This document shows positions 21,201-32,755 of a stretch of DNA of 64,000 nt, piece by piece. Position 1 is the first letter of the stretch. The number at the start of each line of letters is the position of its first letter. Source of the DNA: Phytophthora colocasiae (Eukaryota > Oomycota > Peronosporomycetes > Peronosporales > Peronosporaceae); contig JAGKQI010000105.1 in NCBI GenBank assembly GCA_018806915.1, positions 3,782,001 to 3,846,000 on the forward strand, written 5' to 3'. The notes under the pieces are model-generated. The model did no database searches. It was not told where the DNA came from and saw only the letters and a list, made by a program, of their open reading frames with translations. A program made the translations under genes and the position numbers.

Positions 21201-24200
21201 TACGAATGGCACAGGAGAAAGAAAAGAACCGGATGATTCACTCGGCGAATGCTCCGATTTTTGGTGTCGACCAGGAAGGACTTGTGAACATTTGGAATCT
21301 GAAGGTGGCAGAGATTACTCAGTTCTCGTCAGAAGAAGTGATGGGGCAAGATTTGGTGAACCGTTTTGTTGCGGAAGATCACCGCGATGAAGTTAGATTT
21401 AACCTGAGAAAGGCTCTCCAAGGAGAACCAACTGGCAACTTCGACTTCCCTCTCATTACGAAGACTGGGCGACGAGTTGAAATTCTACTCAATGCTACAC
21501 CACGGTACGACGAGCTGGGGCAGATTTTCGGTGTAACCGGAATTGGTCAGGATATCACGGAGCGTATTGCTCAAGAGCAAGAGTACATCCGCTTGATTGA
21601 TACAGCCAATGCCCCGATCTTTGGTGTGGATTCTGAAGGACGAGTGAACATCTGGAATAAGAAGGCTGCTGAGATCATGCAGTACACAACGGATGCAGTG
21701 ATGGGCGAAAAACTGGTGGAGAAGTACATTACTAAAGACTACCAGAAAGCTGTGAGTAACGTGCTGTCTGAGGCCCTGAAAGGTGTTGAGACAGCAAACT
21801 TCGAATTTCCACTTATTACCAAGGCAGGTCGACGCGTTGAGATATTACTTAACGCTACACCTCGATACAATGAACACGGTGCAGTGATTGGCATGGTGGG
21901 TATTGGCCAGGATATCACCGAGCGCATTGCCCAGGAGCAGGAGTACACTCGCTTGATTGACACCGCGAATGCCCCGATCTTTGGTGTTGATATTAACGGA
22001 CGCGTGAACATCTGGAATCGAAAAGCTGCAGACATTATGCAGTACACGAATGAAGATGTACTCGATAAGGATCTGGTTGCGGAGTTCATTTCGAAGGAGT
22101 ATAAGGTGCCTGTGCGCAGCGTGTTAGAGAAGGCGTTCGAGGGTGTTGAAACGGCCAACTTTGAATTCCCACTGATCACGAAGGCGGGTCGCCGCGTGGA
22201 GATTCTTTTGAATGCGACACCGAGATACAACGAGCGCGGCGAGGTGATGGGTATGGTTGGTATCGGCCAGGATATTACGGAACGCATTGCGCAGGAACAG
22301 GAGTATAGCCGTCTCATCGATACGGCCAATGCTCCGATCTTCGGTGTGGACATTAACGGCCGCGTGAATATTTGGAATCGCAAGGCTGCCGATATCATGC
22401 AGTACACGAACGAGGATGTACTGGGCAAGGATCTGGTTGCGGAGTTCATCTCGGAGGAGTACAAGGTTCCAGTGCGAAGTGTTCTCGAGAAGGCGTTTGA
22501 GGGTGTGGAGACTGCGAACTTCGAGTTTCCGTTGATCACGAAGGCTGGTCGCCGTGTGGAGATTTTGTTGAACGCGACCCCGAGATATAATGAACATGGT
22601 GAAGTGAAGGGTATGGTTGGAATTGGACAGGATATCACGGAACGTATCGCTCAAGAGCAGGAGTACAGTCGTCTGATTGATACGGCCAATGCTCCAATTT
22701 TTGGTGTTGACACGGATGGTCGCGTCAATATTTGGAACAGGAAAGCAGCCGACATTATGCAGTATACAAATGAGGATGTTCTCGGAAAAAACTTGGTTGA
22801 GCAATTTATTTCTGAAGAGTACCGAGTCGCAGTTCGAAGCGTTCTAGAGAAAGCGTTCAAGGGAATCGAAACTGCCAATTTCGAATTTCCTTTGATAACA
22901 AGGGCTGGCCGACGTGTAGAAATCTTACTGAATGCTACACCGCGCTACAATGAGCGAGGAGAGGTGAAGGGTATGGTTGGTATTGGCCAGGATATTACCG
23001 AACGCATTGCCCAAGAGGAGGAGTACAGTCGTCTAATTGATACCGCAAACGCCCCAATTTTTGGTGTGGATATCAATGGACGCGTGAACATTTGGAATCG
23101 AAAGGCTGCTGGCATCATGCAGTACACGAATGAAGACGTGTTAGGTAAGGACCTAGTGGCAGAGTTCATCTCGAAGGAGTACAAGGTTCCAGTGCGAAGT
23201 GTTCTCGAGAAGGCGTTTGAGGGTGTGGAGACTGCCAACTTTGAATTCCCATTAATCACGAAGGCGGGTCGTCGCGTGGAGATTCTTTTGAATGCGACAC
23301 CGAGGTACAATGAGCGTGGTGAGGTGATGGGTATGGTTGGTATTGGCCAAGACATTACGGAGCGAATTGCTCAGGAACAAGAGTATAGCCGTCTAATTGA
23401 TACCGCAAACGCTCCAATTTTCGGCGTTGATATTAACGGGCGTGTCAACATCTGGAACCGCAAAGCTGCCGATATCATGCAGTACACAAATGAAGATGTA
23501 CTGGAGAAGGATTTAGTGGCTGAGTTTATATCGGAGGAATACAAGATTCCTGTCCGTAGCGTGCTTGAGAAGGCGTTTGAGGGTGTGGAGACTGCCAACT
23601 TCGAGTTCCCATTAATCACAAGGGCGGGTCGTCGCGTGGAAATCCTATTAAATGCCACACCTCGGTACAATGAGCGCGGCGAGGTGATGGGTATGGTTGG
23701 TATTGGCCAAGATATTACAGAGCGTATTGCTCAAGAGCAAGAGTACACGAGGTTGATTGACACGGCGAACGCCCCAATCTTTGGAGTGGATGCAGACATG
23801 CGTATCAACATTTTTAATCACAAGGCTCAGCAGATCACAAACTTCTCGTACGACGAAGTGGTCGGCAAAAAGTATATTGAGACGTTTCTTTCGCCTGACC
23901 AACAGCCGTTTGTACGCGACATTATGTCGAAGGCACTCCAAGGCAACGAAACTGCTAGTTTTGAAGTTTCAGTCAACACAAAAACCACCCGTAAGGTGAA
24001 CATTTTGCTGAACGCCACGGCACGTTTCGACCAACACGGACAGATTGTTGGAGTCGTGGGTATCGGACAGGATATCACGGATCGTATTGCGCAGGAGCAA
24101 GAGTACACGAGATTGATCGACTCAGCCAACGCCCCGATCTTCGGTGTGGACGTGAACGGGTGTGTGAATATCTGGAACAAAAAGGCTGCTGAAATCACGC

Positions 24201-27200
24201 AGTACACGCCGAACGACGTGATGGGAGAGAATTTGGTGGAGAAGTTCATCACGGAAGACTATCGTGAAGCAGTTGGTCTCGTTCTATCGAAGGCGTGCGA
24301 AGGAACGGAGACCGCTAACTTCGAGTTCCCACTGATGACCAAGGCTGGCCGCCGCGTGGAGATCTTGCTGAATGCCACGTCTCGTTTCAATGAGATCGGT
24401 GAGGTAATGGGAGTGGTGGGTATCGGCCAGGACATCACTGAGCGTATTGCCCAGGAGCAAGAGTACACTCGCCTGATCGACACGGCCAACGCCCCGATTT
24501 TCGGTGTCGATATCAATGGCCACGTAAACATTTGGAACCGAAAGGCAGCTGAGACGACCCAGTACACAAATGCAGAGGTGCTTGGGAAGGACTTGGTGGC
24601 CGAATTCATCTCGAAGGAGTATAAGATTCCCGTTCGCAGCGTGTTAGAGAAAGCTTTCGAAGGTGTGGAGACAGCCAACTTTGAGTTCCCCCTTATCACG
24701 AAGGCAGGTCGCCGGGTGGAGATCCTGTTGAATGCTACACCGCGCTACAATGAACATGGCGAGGTAATGGGGATGGTGGGTATTGGCCAGGATATCACCG
24801 AGCGCATTGCCCAGGAGCAGGAGTACACTCGCTTGATTGATACCGCGAATGCCCCGATCTTTGGTGTTGATATTAACGGACGCGTGAACATCTGGAATCG
24901 AAAAGCTGCAGACATTATGCAGTACACGAATGAAGATGTACTCGATAAGGATCTGGTTGCGGAGTTCATTTCGAAGGAGTATAAGGTGCCTGTGCGCAGC
25001 GTGTTAGAGAAGGCGTTCGAGGGTGTTGAAACGGCCAACTTTGAATTCCCACTGATCACGAAGGCGGGTCGCCGCGTGGAGATTCTTTTGAATGCGACAC
25101 CGAGATACAACGAGCGCGGCGAGGTGATGGGTATGGTTGGTATCGGCCAGGATATTACGGAACGCATTGCGCAGGAACAGGAGTATAGCCGTCTCATCGA
25201 TACGGCCAATGCTCCGATCTTCGGTGTGGACATTAACGGCCGCGTGAATATTTGGAATCGCAAGGCTGCCGATATCATGCAGTACACGAACGAGGATGTA
25301 CTGGGCAAGGATCTGGTTGCGGAGTTCATCTCGGAGGAGTACAAGGTTCCAGTGCGAAGTGTTCTCGAGAAGGCGTTTGAGGGTGTGGAGACTGCGAACT
25401 TCGAGTTTCCGTTGATCACGAAGGCTGGTCGCCGTGTGGAGATTTTGTTGAACGCGACCCCGAGATATAATGAACATGGTGAAGTGAAGGGTATGGTTGG
25501 AATTGGACAGGATATCACGGAACGTATCGCTCAAGAGCAGGAGTACAGTCGTCTGATTGATACGGCCAATGCTCCAATTTTTGGTGTTGATACAAATATG
25601 TGCATCAATATTTTTAATCGCAAGGCTCAGCAGATCACAAACTTTTCATGTGAAGAGGTTGTTGGGGAGATGTATGTAGAGACGATCATTTCCGAAGAAT
25701 TTAAAAAGGTTACACATGACATCATGCGTAAAGCCCTTCAGGGAAATGAAACTGCGAGCTTCGAGTTAGCTCTTACGACGAAAACGGGTCGTAAGGTGAA
25801 CATTTTGCTGAACGCCACGGCACGTTTCGACCAACACGGACAGATTGTTGGAGTCGTGGGTATCGGACAGGATATCACGGATCGTATTGCGCAGGAGCAA
25901 GAGTACACGAGATTGATCGACTCAGCCAACGCCCCGATCTTCGGTGTGGACGTGAACGGGTGTGTGAATATCTGGAACAAAAAGGCTGCTGAAATCACGC
26001 AGTACACGCCGAACGACGTGATGGGAGAGAATTTGGTGGAGAAGTTCATCACGGAAGACTATCGTGAAGCAGTTGGTCTCGTTCTATCGAAGGCGTGCGA
26101 AGGAACGGAGACCGCTAACTTCGAGTTCCCACTGATGACCAAGGCTGGCCGCCGCGTGGAGATCTTGCTGAATGCCACGTCTCGTTTCAATGAGATCGGT
26201 GAGGTAATGGGAGTGGTGGGTATCGGCCAGGACATCACTGAGCGTATTGCCCAGGAGCAAGAGTACACTCGCCTGATCGACACGGCCAACGCCCCGATTT
26301 TCGGTGTCGATATCAATGGCCACGTAAACATTTGGAACCGAAAGGCAGCTGAGACGACCCAGTACACAAATGCAGAGGTGCTTGGGAAGGACTTGGTGGC
26401 CGAATTCATCTCGAAGGAGTATAAGATTCCCGTTCGCAGCGTGTTAGAGAAAGCTTTCGAAGGTGTGGAGACAGCCAACTTTGAGTTCCCCCTTATCACG
26501 AAGGCAGGTCGCCGGGTGGAGATCCTGTTGAATGCTACACCGCGCTACAATGAACATGGCGAGGTAATGGGGATGGTGGGTATTGGCCAGGATATCACCG
26601 AGCGCATTGCCCAGGAGCAGGAGTACACTCGCTTGATTGATACCGCGAATGCCCCGATCTTTGGTGTTGATATTAACGGACGCGTGAACATCTGGAATCG
26701 AAAAGCTGCAGACATTATGCAGTACACGAATGAAGATGTACTCGATAAGGATCTGGTTGCGGAGTTCATTTCGAAGGAGTATAAGGTGCCTGTGCGCAGC
26801 GTGTTAGAGAAGGCGTTCGAGGGTGTTGAAACGGCCAACTTTGAATTCCACTGATCACGAAGGCGGGTCGCCGCGTGGAGATTCTTTTGAATGCGACACC
26901 GAGATACAACGAGCGCGGCGAGGTGATGGGTATGGTTGGTATCGGCCAGGATATTACGGAACGCATTGCGCAGGAACAGGAGTATAGCCGTCTCATCGAT
27001 ACGGCCAATGCTCCGATCTTCGGTGTGGACATTAACGGCCGCGTGAATATTTGGAATCGCAAGGCTGCCGATATCATGCAGTACACGAACGAGGATGTAC
27101 TGGGCAAGGATCTGGTTGCGGAGTTCATCTCGGAGGAGTACAAGGTTCCAGTGCGAAGTGTTCTCGAGAAGGCGTTTGAGGGTGTGGAGACTGCGAACTT

Positions 27201-30200
27201 CGAGTTTCCGTTGATCACGAAGGCTGGTCGCCGTGTGGAGATTTTGTTGAACGCGACCCCGAGATATAATGAACATGGTGAAGTGAAGGGTATGGTTGGA
27301 ATTGGACAGGATATCACGGAACGTATCGCTCAAGAGCAGGAGTACAGTCGTCTGATTGATACGGCCAATGCTCCAATTTTTGGTGTTGATGCAAATATGT
27401 GCGTCAATATTTGGAACAGGAAAGCTGCTCAGATCACGAACTATTCGATAGGGGAAGTTATGGGTGAGAATCTTGTGGAGACATTCATTTCGCCTGAATT
27501 CCGACCGATTGTGGCTGAAGTGCTTTCCCAAGCTTTGACAGGAGTGGAGACCGCGAATTTCGAATTCCCTCTAATTACTCGTCCAGGAACAAGAATAGAG
27601 ATTTTGCTAAACGCAACTCCGCGCTATGACTTGACAGGTAACATTGTTGGTGTCGTGGGTATTGGCCAGGATATCACAGACCGCATCGCCCAAGAACACG
27701 AATACTTCCGACTGATTGATACTGCGAACGCTCCGATCTTCGGTATTGATACAAATGGCCGCATCAATGAGTGGAACCAGAAGATCGAGGAGATAACTGG
27801 TTACCACAAGTCAAGTGTTCTGGGATTATCGTTGGTGCACACATTTATCACTCCTGAAAGTCGCCAGCAGGTTCGACAATTGCTGAACCAAGCTCTGATC
27901 GGCATCGATGTTGGCGAGATGGAGCTTCCGATGACAACCAAGCGTGGTGTGTTCCTGCTTCTGCTTGTGAATGCATCGAGCAAGAAGGACATGCACGGAA
28001 ATATTCGCGGAGTGATCGGTGTGGGACAAGACTACACTGCGAGAAAGCACATGGAGGCTGCCAAGGTGAACTTCCTGGCCTCATTTAGCCACGAGTTACG
28101 AACACCATTGAATGGTGTACTGGGTATGCTGGAATTGCTGAAGGAACAGCCACTTGATAAATCCATCGAGCGGTATGTCCACATGGCTTACGTGTCCGGA
28201 TCGCTACTTCTGAATTTGATCAACGACATTTTGGACTTGTCGAAGATCGAGGCTGGACACCTTGAAATCTCGACGGCCCCGTTCCAGATGCACGATTTGT
28301 TGGAGTACTCGATTGAAATCTTTAAGTTTAAAGCTCGGGAGCGTGGCCTGAAGCTTGAGCTCAAATGTGGCGACAACGTACCAAAAGCTGTCATTGGAGA
28401 TGTTGTGCGTCTACGTCAAGTGTTGTTGAACTTGCTTTCAAACGCAATCAAGTTTACGAACACGGGTTCAATTACGGTGGCATGCAGCGTGGTACACTCC
28501 CCTGAATTGCCGCCACAGTTTAAAAAGCTGTTGTTCCAAGTTATCGATACGGGTATTGGCATGGATGCAGAGGAGAAAATGCGTCTCTTTTCTCTGTTTA
28601 CAAAGTTGGAGCGCACTCGCCAGAACAACCCTACTGGTTCTGGTCTGGGTCTTGCTATTTGCAAGCAGCTTGCGGAACTTATGGATGGCTCAATTGATGT
28701 CGACAGTGAATTGGGTGTTGGCAGCAATTTCTTCTTCACGGTGGTCGTGAGATTGATTGACGAGGTTGATCCTAAGCATGCCTACTACTCCTCGGAGGAC
28801 TTCCTCGATCCATCGACAGCGCTACTTTCACCCGACGGAGCTGTACGTGCGGCCGAGAATGGAGAGAATGCGTCTGTGCGACTGGAGGTTCCGAAACAAG
28901 CGCGAATCTTGGTAGTTGAGGATAACGAATTCAACTGGGAAGTAGTGAAGTGCTTCCTGCAGCAAGATGATCACCTGCTTCAATGGGAGGTGAATGGCCG
29001 TGATGCTGTCAAGGCATACATGGAAAATCATACGGAGTTTGACCTAGTCTTCATGGATTGCGAAATGCCCATTATGGACGGATATACTGCTACGAGCACA
29101 ATTCGTGAGTTTGAGCAGCAGCAAAACCTTCCTCGCATTCCTATTCTAGGGTTGACGGCATATGCGATGAGTGGGGATCGACAGAAGTGTCTCGACTGTG
29201 GCATGGATGAATTCATGGTGAAACCTATCTCGAAGCTGAGTCTTCGAAAGGCCATCCGGCAGTGGATGCGTATCCGTTATCTTGGCCAGCACCAAGCTGT
29301 AGTCCCTGGTGGGCCGATCGAAGCGCCTGTGACCTTAAGAAATGCCCCACGACCTGCTGCCAAAAGTCCCATGCGGATCCCTGCACCTTCCCCAGGTGCT
29401 CCTACCCCAATGCCTTCGTTTGAAAGTGACCTTGAGGAGGTTTCGCTCGTGGACGCAGTCTCGACTGCGAGACTTGCACCTGCTTCACGCCACATGCAGC
29501 AATTGGATCTTGCTCAGGCTATATCGAATCTGGAGTTGGATGATCCGATGTCAATTGGTCTACAAAGCGGCCGAGCCGTTCGGACTGCCACTCCGACGAC
29601 TTCGATCTTCAGCTTGGGGCCCTCAGTCAACAACGTCTCACGAGCGACAAGCCAAAACGATTTGCCTGATCTGCTGAGGCTATCTCGAAACACGAGTGGT
29701 GCTTCAGCTTCGAGCCCACCGCCACCTGAAAAGCACAATTCCGAGACGTCAACAACGTTGCCTTATGTCAAGACTCCGTTTACTGGAGTTACAACCAGCC
29801 CAGCATTAAGCGGATCACGTTCCCCTGTGATGAATCCAACTCTGTGGAGCCACCCCCCATTCAACAAGAAGGACCTGCCGACAGGTCGACCGCAATCTTG
29901 GTCTAAACTCGTACCTAAGAAGAAGGTCAGCTTCCATGAAGAGCTGGACTACGGATCCTCCCACCCGAGCAGAGGCGGACACAGTAGCAGTGGCATGCCC
30001 TCTGTGTTAGAGCACATGGAAACTGGTAGTTCTGTAGAAGATGACACAGTGATGAAGCCTGCAGCAACCCAGGAAGTGTCGCACTCGATTGACCCGATGA
30101 GTATCGAAATCCCAGAGGGAGATCCCGTGAACTACACTATGGGGGTGGATCAGTGTGGAGGACATGAAGAGCTCTTCTTGACTCTTCTGGAGAAGTTCGC

Positions 30201-30582
30201 GACAACTTCGGAATCAATTACGACCAGGGTGATCGAGGCGCACGAGCGAAACGACTTCGTCACTGCCCGTCGCGAAGCGCACTCGCTTAAAGGATCGTCT
30301 GCCTACGTCGCTGCTCTCCGTTTGTCGAAATGCGCCTTCCGCGTCCAAGTCGCGTACGAACATCTGATAGCGCAACAGGCGAACGGTGAAGGCTCCGACA
30401 CGTTGGCCGCGAAGGAAATTGTGGATAAATCTGTCAAGTTGCTCACCAAGGAGCAGAAACTTTTCCGTGGCTACCTCCGACGCAACTTTGAGTTCAAGAG
30501 TCCTGCGGAATCATCCCAAGTGGCATCAGGTCAACAGCCTGACAACCAAGACAAAGCAACCGGTCCGTGCTGCATAATGTGA
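18230..30582 (+). CDS. HK2: 27-PAS hybrid histidine kinase, interrupted by a single-base frameshift
   Basis: Frame one runs from ATG 18230 to a stop at 26852-26854 (2874 aa, 24 PAS starts). A one-base deletion near 26848 moves the rest to another frame, which stays open to TGA at 30580-30582. Read together the product would be about 4117 aa with 27 PAS domains. HisKA has FSHELRTPLNG (His codon 28090-28092). HATPase has LLSNAIKFTN, DTGIGM and GSGLGLAICKQL. REC has MDCEMPI (Asp codon 29056-29058). A Ser/Pro-rich linker leads to Hpt with AHSLKGSSAYVA (His codon 30280-30282), and the C-terminus is GPCCIM, a CaaX box. No intron and no membrane segment are visible. If the frameshift is real, translation yields a kinase-less PAS protein and the downstream part is lost unless re-initiated. 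If it is an assembly error, this is one of the longest PAS arrays I know of. An AATAAA lies at 30606. Confidence 0.92.
21893..22710 (+). repeat. Third copy of a two-PAS block in HK2
   Basis: These 818 bp match 24773-25590 with one mismatch that I can see (C at 21961 versus T at 24841), and also match 26573-27389 apart from the frameshift deletion. They encode PAS units 11 and 12 (= 19 and 20 = 24 and 25). Confidence 0.88.
23990..25591 (+). repeat. Near-identical tandem block, copy A (1.6 kb)
   Basis: Compared line by line with 25790-27390, the two blocks are identical except for one deleted C near 26848 in copy B. They start 1800 bp (five PAS units) apart and diverge sharply at both ends, including the intervening NMCINIFNRK-type unit. 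Confidence 0.92.
25790..27390 (+). repeat. Near-identical tandem block, copy B, carrying the frameshift
   Basis: This is the second copy of 23990-25591. It contains the single-base deletion that breaks HK2. Such long identity is also where assemblers make errors, so both the copy number and the deletion need independent support. Confidence 0.92.
26846..26854 (+). other. Frameshift site in HK2
   Basis: The equivalent place in the sister copies (22166, 25046) reads GAATTCCCACTG; here it is GAATTCCACTG, one C short. The loss converts the FEFPLIT strand to FEFH followed by TGA. Confidence 0.9.
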
Positions 30583-30661
30583 GAACAATTGATAAAGTTT
30601 TATGAAATAAATATGTTTTGCTCTGAAACTCCTGCTGGAAATTGGTATTGATAGGAGAAAG

Positions 30662-31276
30662 ATGTCTAGACGACACATCAGCGACGGAAATGAAGACAAA
30701 CTGACGGGGCTTTTTGGTGGATCATCGCTGAGTTTGGGCAACGACAACCAGGACAGCAGTCGGCCAAGTGCTTTACGAGTTAAGATCATCTCAATGGGGG
30801 AGAGTGGAGTTGGCAAGAGCTGCGTGATCAAACGCTACTGCGAAGAGAAGTTTGTGAGCAAGTACATCTCGACGATCGGCATCGACTATGGTGTCAAACC
30901 CGTAATGGTCAATGGAGCTGAAGTGCGTGTGAATTTCTGGGACCTCTCAGGGCTTCCAGAGTATCTGGAAGTACGCAACGAATTCTACAAGGACACTCAG
31001 GGCGGGATTCTCATGTTTGACGTGTCTTCACGGAAGAGCTTCGAGTCACTTGATAGTTGGTTACGAGAAGCGGCCAAGTTCGGCGCTGGGAAGTTCCCGT
31101 GCATCCTGTGTGGGAACAAAGTTGACCGTCCTCGAATCGTGTCGGAAGACGAAGCTAGAGCTTATGCTCAGTCCAAAGGTTTCGAGTACTTCGAGACGTC
31201 TGCGTGCACAGGTGTTAGCGTTGCAGAGGCATTTCACTCACTATTTCGAACAGTAGTTAAACACGTGACGCATTGA
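30662..31276 (+). CDS. RJL-family Rab-like GTPase without a J domain
   Basis: A single exon encodes 204 aa. It has the P-loop GESGVGKS, IKRYCEEKFVSKYISTIGIDYGV (shortened here: motifs SKYISTIGIDYG and VRNEFYKDTQGG), NKVD and ETSA. These segments match the RJL/DNAJC27 family closely. Switch II reads WDLSGLPEY, so the catalytic Gln of ordinary Ras proteins is absent, as is usual for RJLs. Animal DNAJC27 adds a C-terminal J domain; this protein stops after the GTPase fold (VVKHVTH) and has no prenylation Cys. Known RJLs have been linked to flagella and MAPK signalling, so a zoospore role is possible (inference). It starts only 79 bp after the HK2 stop and converges with the dynein light chain gene (27 bp between stops). 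Confidence 0.9.
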   Translation: MSRRHISDGNEDKLTGLFGGSSLSLGNDNQDSSRPSALRVKIISMGESGVGKSCVIKRYCEEKFVSKYISTIGIDYGVKPVMVNGAEVRVNFWDLSGLPEYLEVRNEFYKDTQGGILMFDVSSRKSFESLDSWLREAAKFGAGKFPCILCGNKVDRPRIVSEDEARAYAQSKGFEYFETSACTGVSVAEAFHSLFRTVVKHVTH

Positions 31277-31303
31277 GAAATGGGGGAAGATTGCGAGTTA
31301 CAA

Positions 31304-31849
31304 CTAGTAGAGGTAGATACTGTAAGCAGTTGCAACGCAGAACAAGCTGTCCTGAAAGCAAGCACCACAACCATTTTCAGTTAGTTGCACGTTAGGCCAT
31401 TATCAATGAAGTGTTCATGCTCTTACGTTGGAAAACGTCTCGGAAGCATAACAATCCGTCTCGGAATCCCAGAAACATCGACACCCCATCCTACCAGCAA
31501 AAAAATGAGTACAAAGCTTCATTTAGGCATCAGGTCACGTACCTCACACCTTCACCTCGTTGCTCTCCGATAACGACCTGCACCACGTACTTAAACCGAG
31601 GAAAATCGCATTCTAGTGACATGGGTCAACCACAATAAATAGTTACGTTTTAAAACACTTTGATCACCTACCTTTGAGCTTCAACTTGACGGAATCTGCG
31701 ATCTCTTTGGTCAACATTGCTGCTCGATCCGACTGGTAACTGGCATTGTCCAGTTTCTCTGATAAAACTTGTCCAATGATCTGCTTCATCTTGGTCGTAG
31801 TGGGTTTCGCCTTTGGATTAAGCTGGAATCCTTTCGTTCCTTCTTGCAT
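31304..31849 (-). CDS. Tctex1-type dynein light chain (DYNLT2B-like)
   Basis: Four exons, 31672-31849, 31543-31612, 31427-31490 and 31304-31351, total 360 nt (119 aa). Family motifs include FQLNPKAKPTTTKMKQII, ECDFPRFKYVVQVVIGEQ, GCRCFWDSETDCYASE and the final SLFCVATAYSIYLY. This matches the TCTEX1D2/DYNLT2B branch, an intermediate-chain binding subunit of cytoplasmic and ciliary dynein-2. The frame is open slightly upstream, but the ATG at 31849 gives the expected length. It is convergent with the RJL GTPase; both families have flagellar associations. Confidence 0.92.
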
Positions 31850-31965
31850 CTTGATCAATGGCGTCGCTTCACTTTGAAACACCCATGGGTTAAATTGTTG
31901 CTATCGCGAATTTTCGTTTAGGAAATTTGTGTGGGTCATTTTTGAAACACCCAATGTGTTTTTCT

Positions 31966-31983
31966 TTCATTTGTCCCAAATCA
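31966..31983 (+). promoter_or_regulatory. Possible oomycete initiator element
   Basis: TTTCATTTGTCCCAAATC partly matches the oomycete initiator consensus as I recall it (GCTCATTYYNCAWTTT) and ends 12 bp before the RING gene ATG. Weak match; context is the main support. Confidence 0.3.
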
Positions 31984-31994
31984 CGACGATCGTC

Positions 31995-32701
31995 ATGGAT
32001 GAGCTCCCGTGTCTGCTGTGCGACCAGCCTCTGCCTACAGACCCGACGGAGCGGTGCATCACCGACTGTTCACACGAGTTCTGCCTCTCCTGTCTATGCA
32101 GAGGTCTGTCAACTCTCAAGAACCGCTGCCCTGGTTGTCATATCCAAGTGAAGCGAGTCACCCAACTGCTTCCACACGACGGAAACGACTTGAAACCAGC
32201 CTCTGTGCGGTTCTGCAATGCCATCTACACTCTTAACGTATCTATTTGGGCTGTAGATGACCCAGCCATAGTCTTAGCTTCTCTCTTTAACTTGTACGTG
32301 TGTTATACATGAATCATCAAAAAGAATCTTAAAGCTAACACTTTGATGCCAGAGAACATGCGAGACTCATTCATAAGGGAAAACTACTAAAGAAAGGGGA
32401 TGTCTGGCCAGGCTCAACCGTGCAGCTATTCGGTACAAACAAGGGGGCAATACAGACGGCGTCTACGGGCAACTACTTGTCTTGGATCAGTCAGGAATGG
32501 CTACATCAAGCTAAGCAGATTGTGTGCTGTCCGTGTAGCATCCTCTTCGACTTCTTCCGGTCTCTGTTCGGCACTGTAGACGAGCAACAAGAGAGAGGTC
32601 AGAGAGGGTATGCACCAGTACCGACAAGTAACACATCTGCAGTTTCCAGCTTCCGTGAACCGGGACGAGTACCGTGTCCAGACCATAATGCGCTGATATA
32701 G
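31995..32701 (+). CDS. RING finger plus ubiquitin-like domain protein (215 aa)
   Basis: Two exons, 31995-32293 and 32353-32701. The N-terminus is a RING-type finger: CLLC, CITDCSHEFCLSCLC and CPGC supply the Cys/His ligands expected of an E3 ligase. The following region spans the intron and resembles a ubiquitin-like fold ending in ARLIHKGKLLKKGDVW and GSTVQLFG. Next come QIVCCPCSILFDFFRSLF, a Cys-rich hydrophobic segment that might be palmitoylated or lie on a membrane, and a polar tail. RING plus UBL in one short protein suggests E3 activity; the substrate is unknown. Its stop is 55 bp from that of the ankyrin-HECT gene (convergent). Confidence 0.82.
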
Positions 32702-32755
32702 CGGGTTATTCTGGACTGGAAGAATATAACCGTTGTCATTTCCCTAGTTCTCTGT

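Larger units (their letters stand above)
18360..27990 (+). repeat. Coding tandem PAS array of HK2 (27 units, 360-bp period)
   Basis: The ANAP motif recurs at 18368, 18731, 19088, 19448, 19805 and 20165, then every 360 bp to 27004, 27364 and 27724, with unit-length changes of only 3 bp apart from the frameshift. Units fall into recognisable subtypes: units with INGRVNIWNRKAADIMQYT, units with NMCINIFNRKAQQITNFS, units with NGCVNIWNKKAAEITQYT, and the terminal INEWNQKIEEITG. Each ends with GIGQDIT and a RIAQEQEY helix that leads straight into the next unit. Confidence 0.95.

Noticed and set aside
21739..22638. Long antisense open frames inside the HK2 and HK3 arrays (also at 24745-25518, 26545-27531 and 45802-46560)
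   Set aside because: They recur once per repeat in a fixed antisense frame, encode low-complexity Ser/Thr/Arg strings and come from the codon bias of the PAS units. They are shadows, not genes.
18360..27990. The regular 360-bp repeats as a non-coding satellite or CRISPR-like array
   Set aside because: The units stay in frame, diverge mostly at synonymous sites and encode PAS folds. They are coding.
26875..30582. The second half of HK2 as an independent gene
   Set aside because: Its first codon is GTG in the middle of a PAS repeat, with no ATG context or promoter, and the sequence continues the upstream array after a one-base deletion. A broken single gene is the simpler reading.
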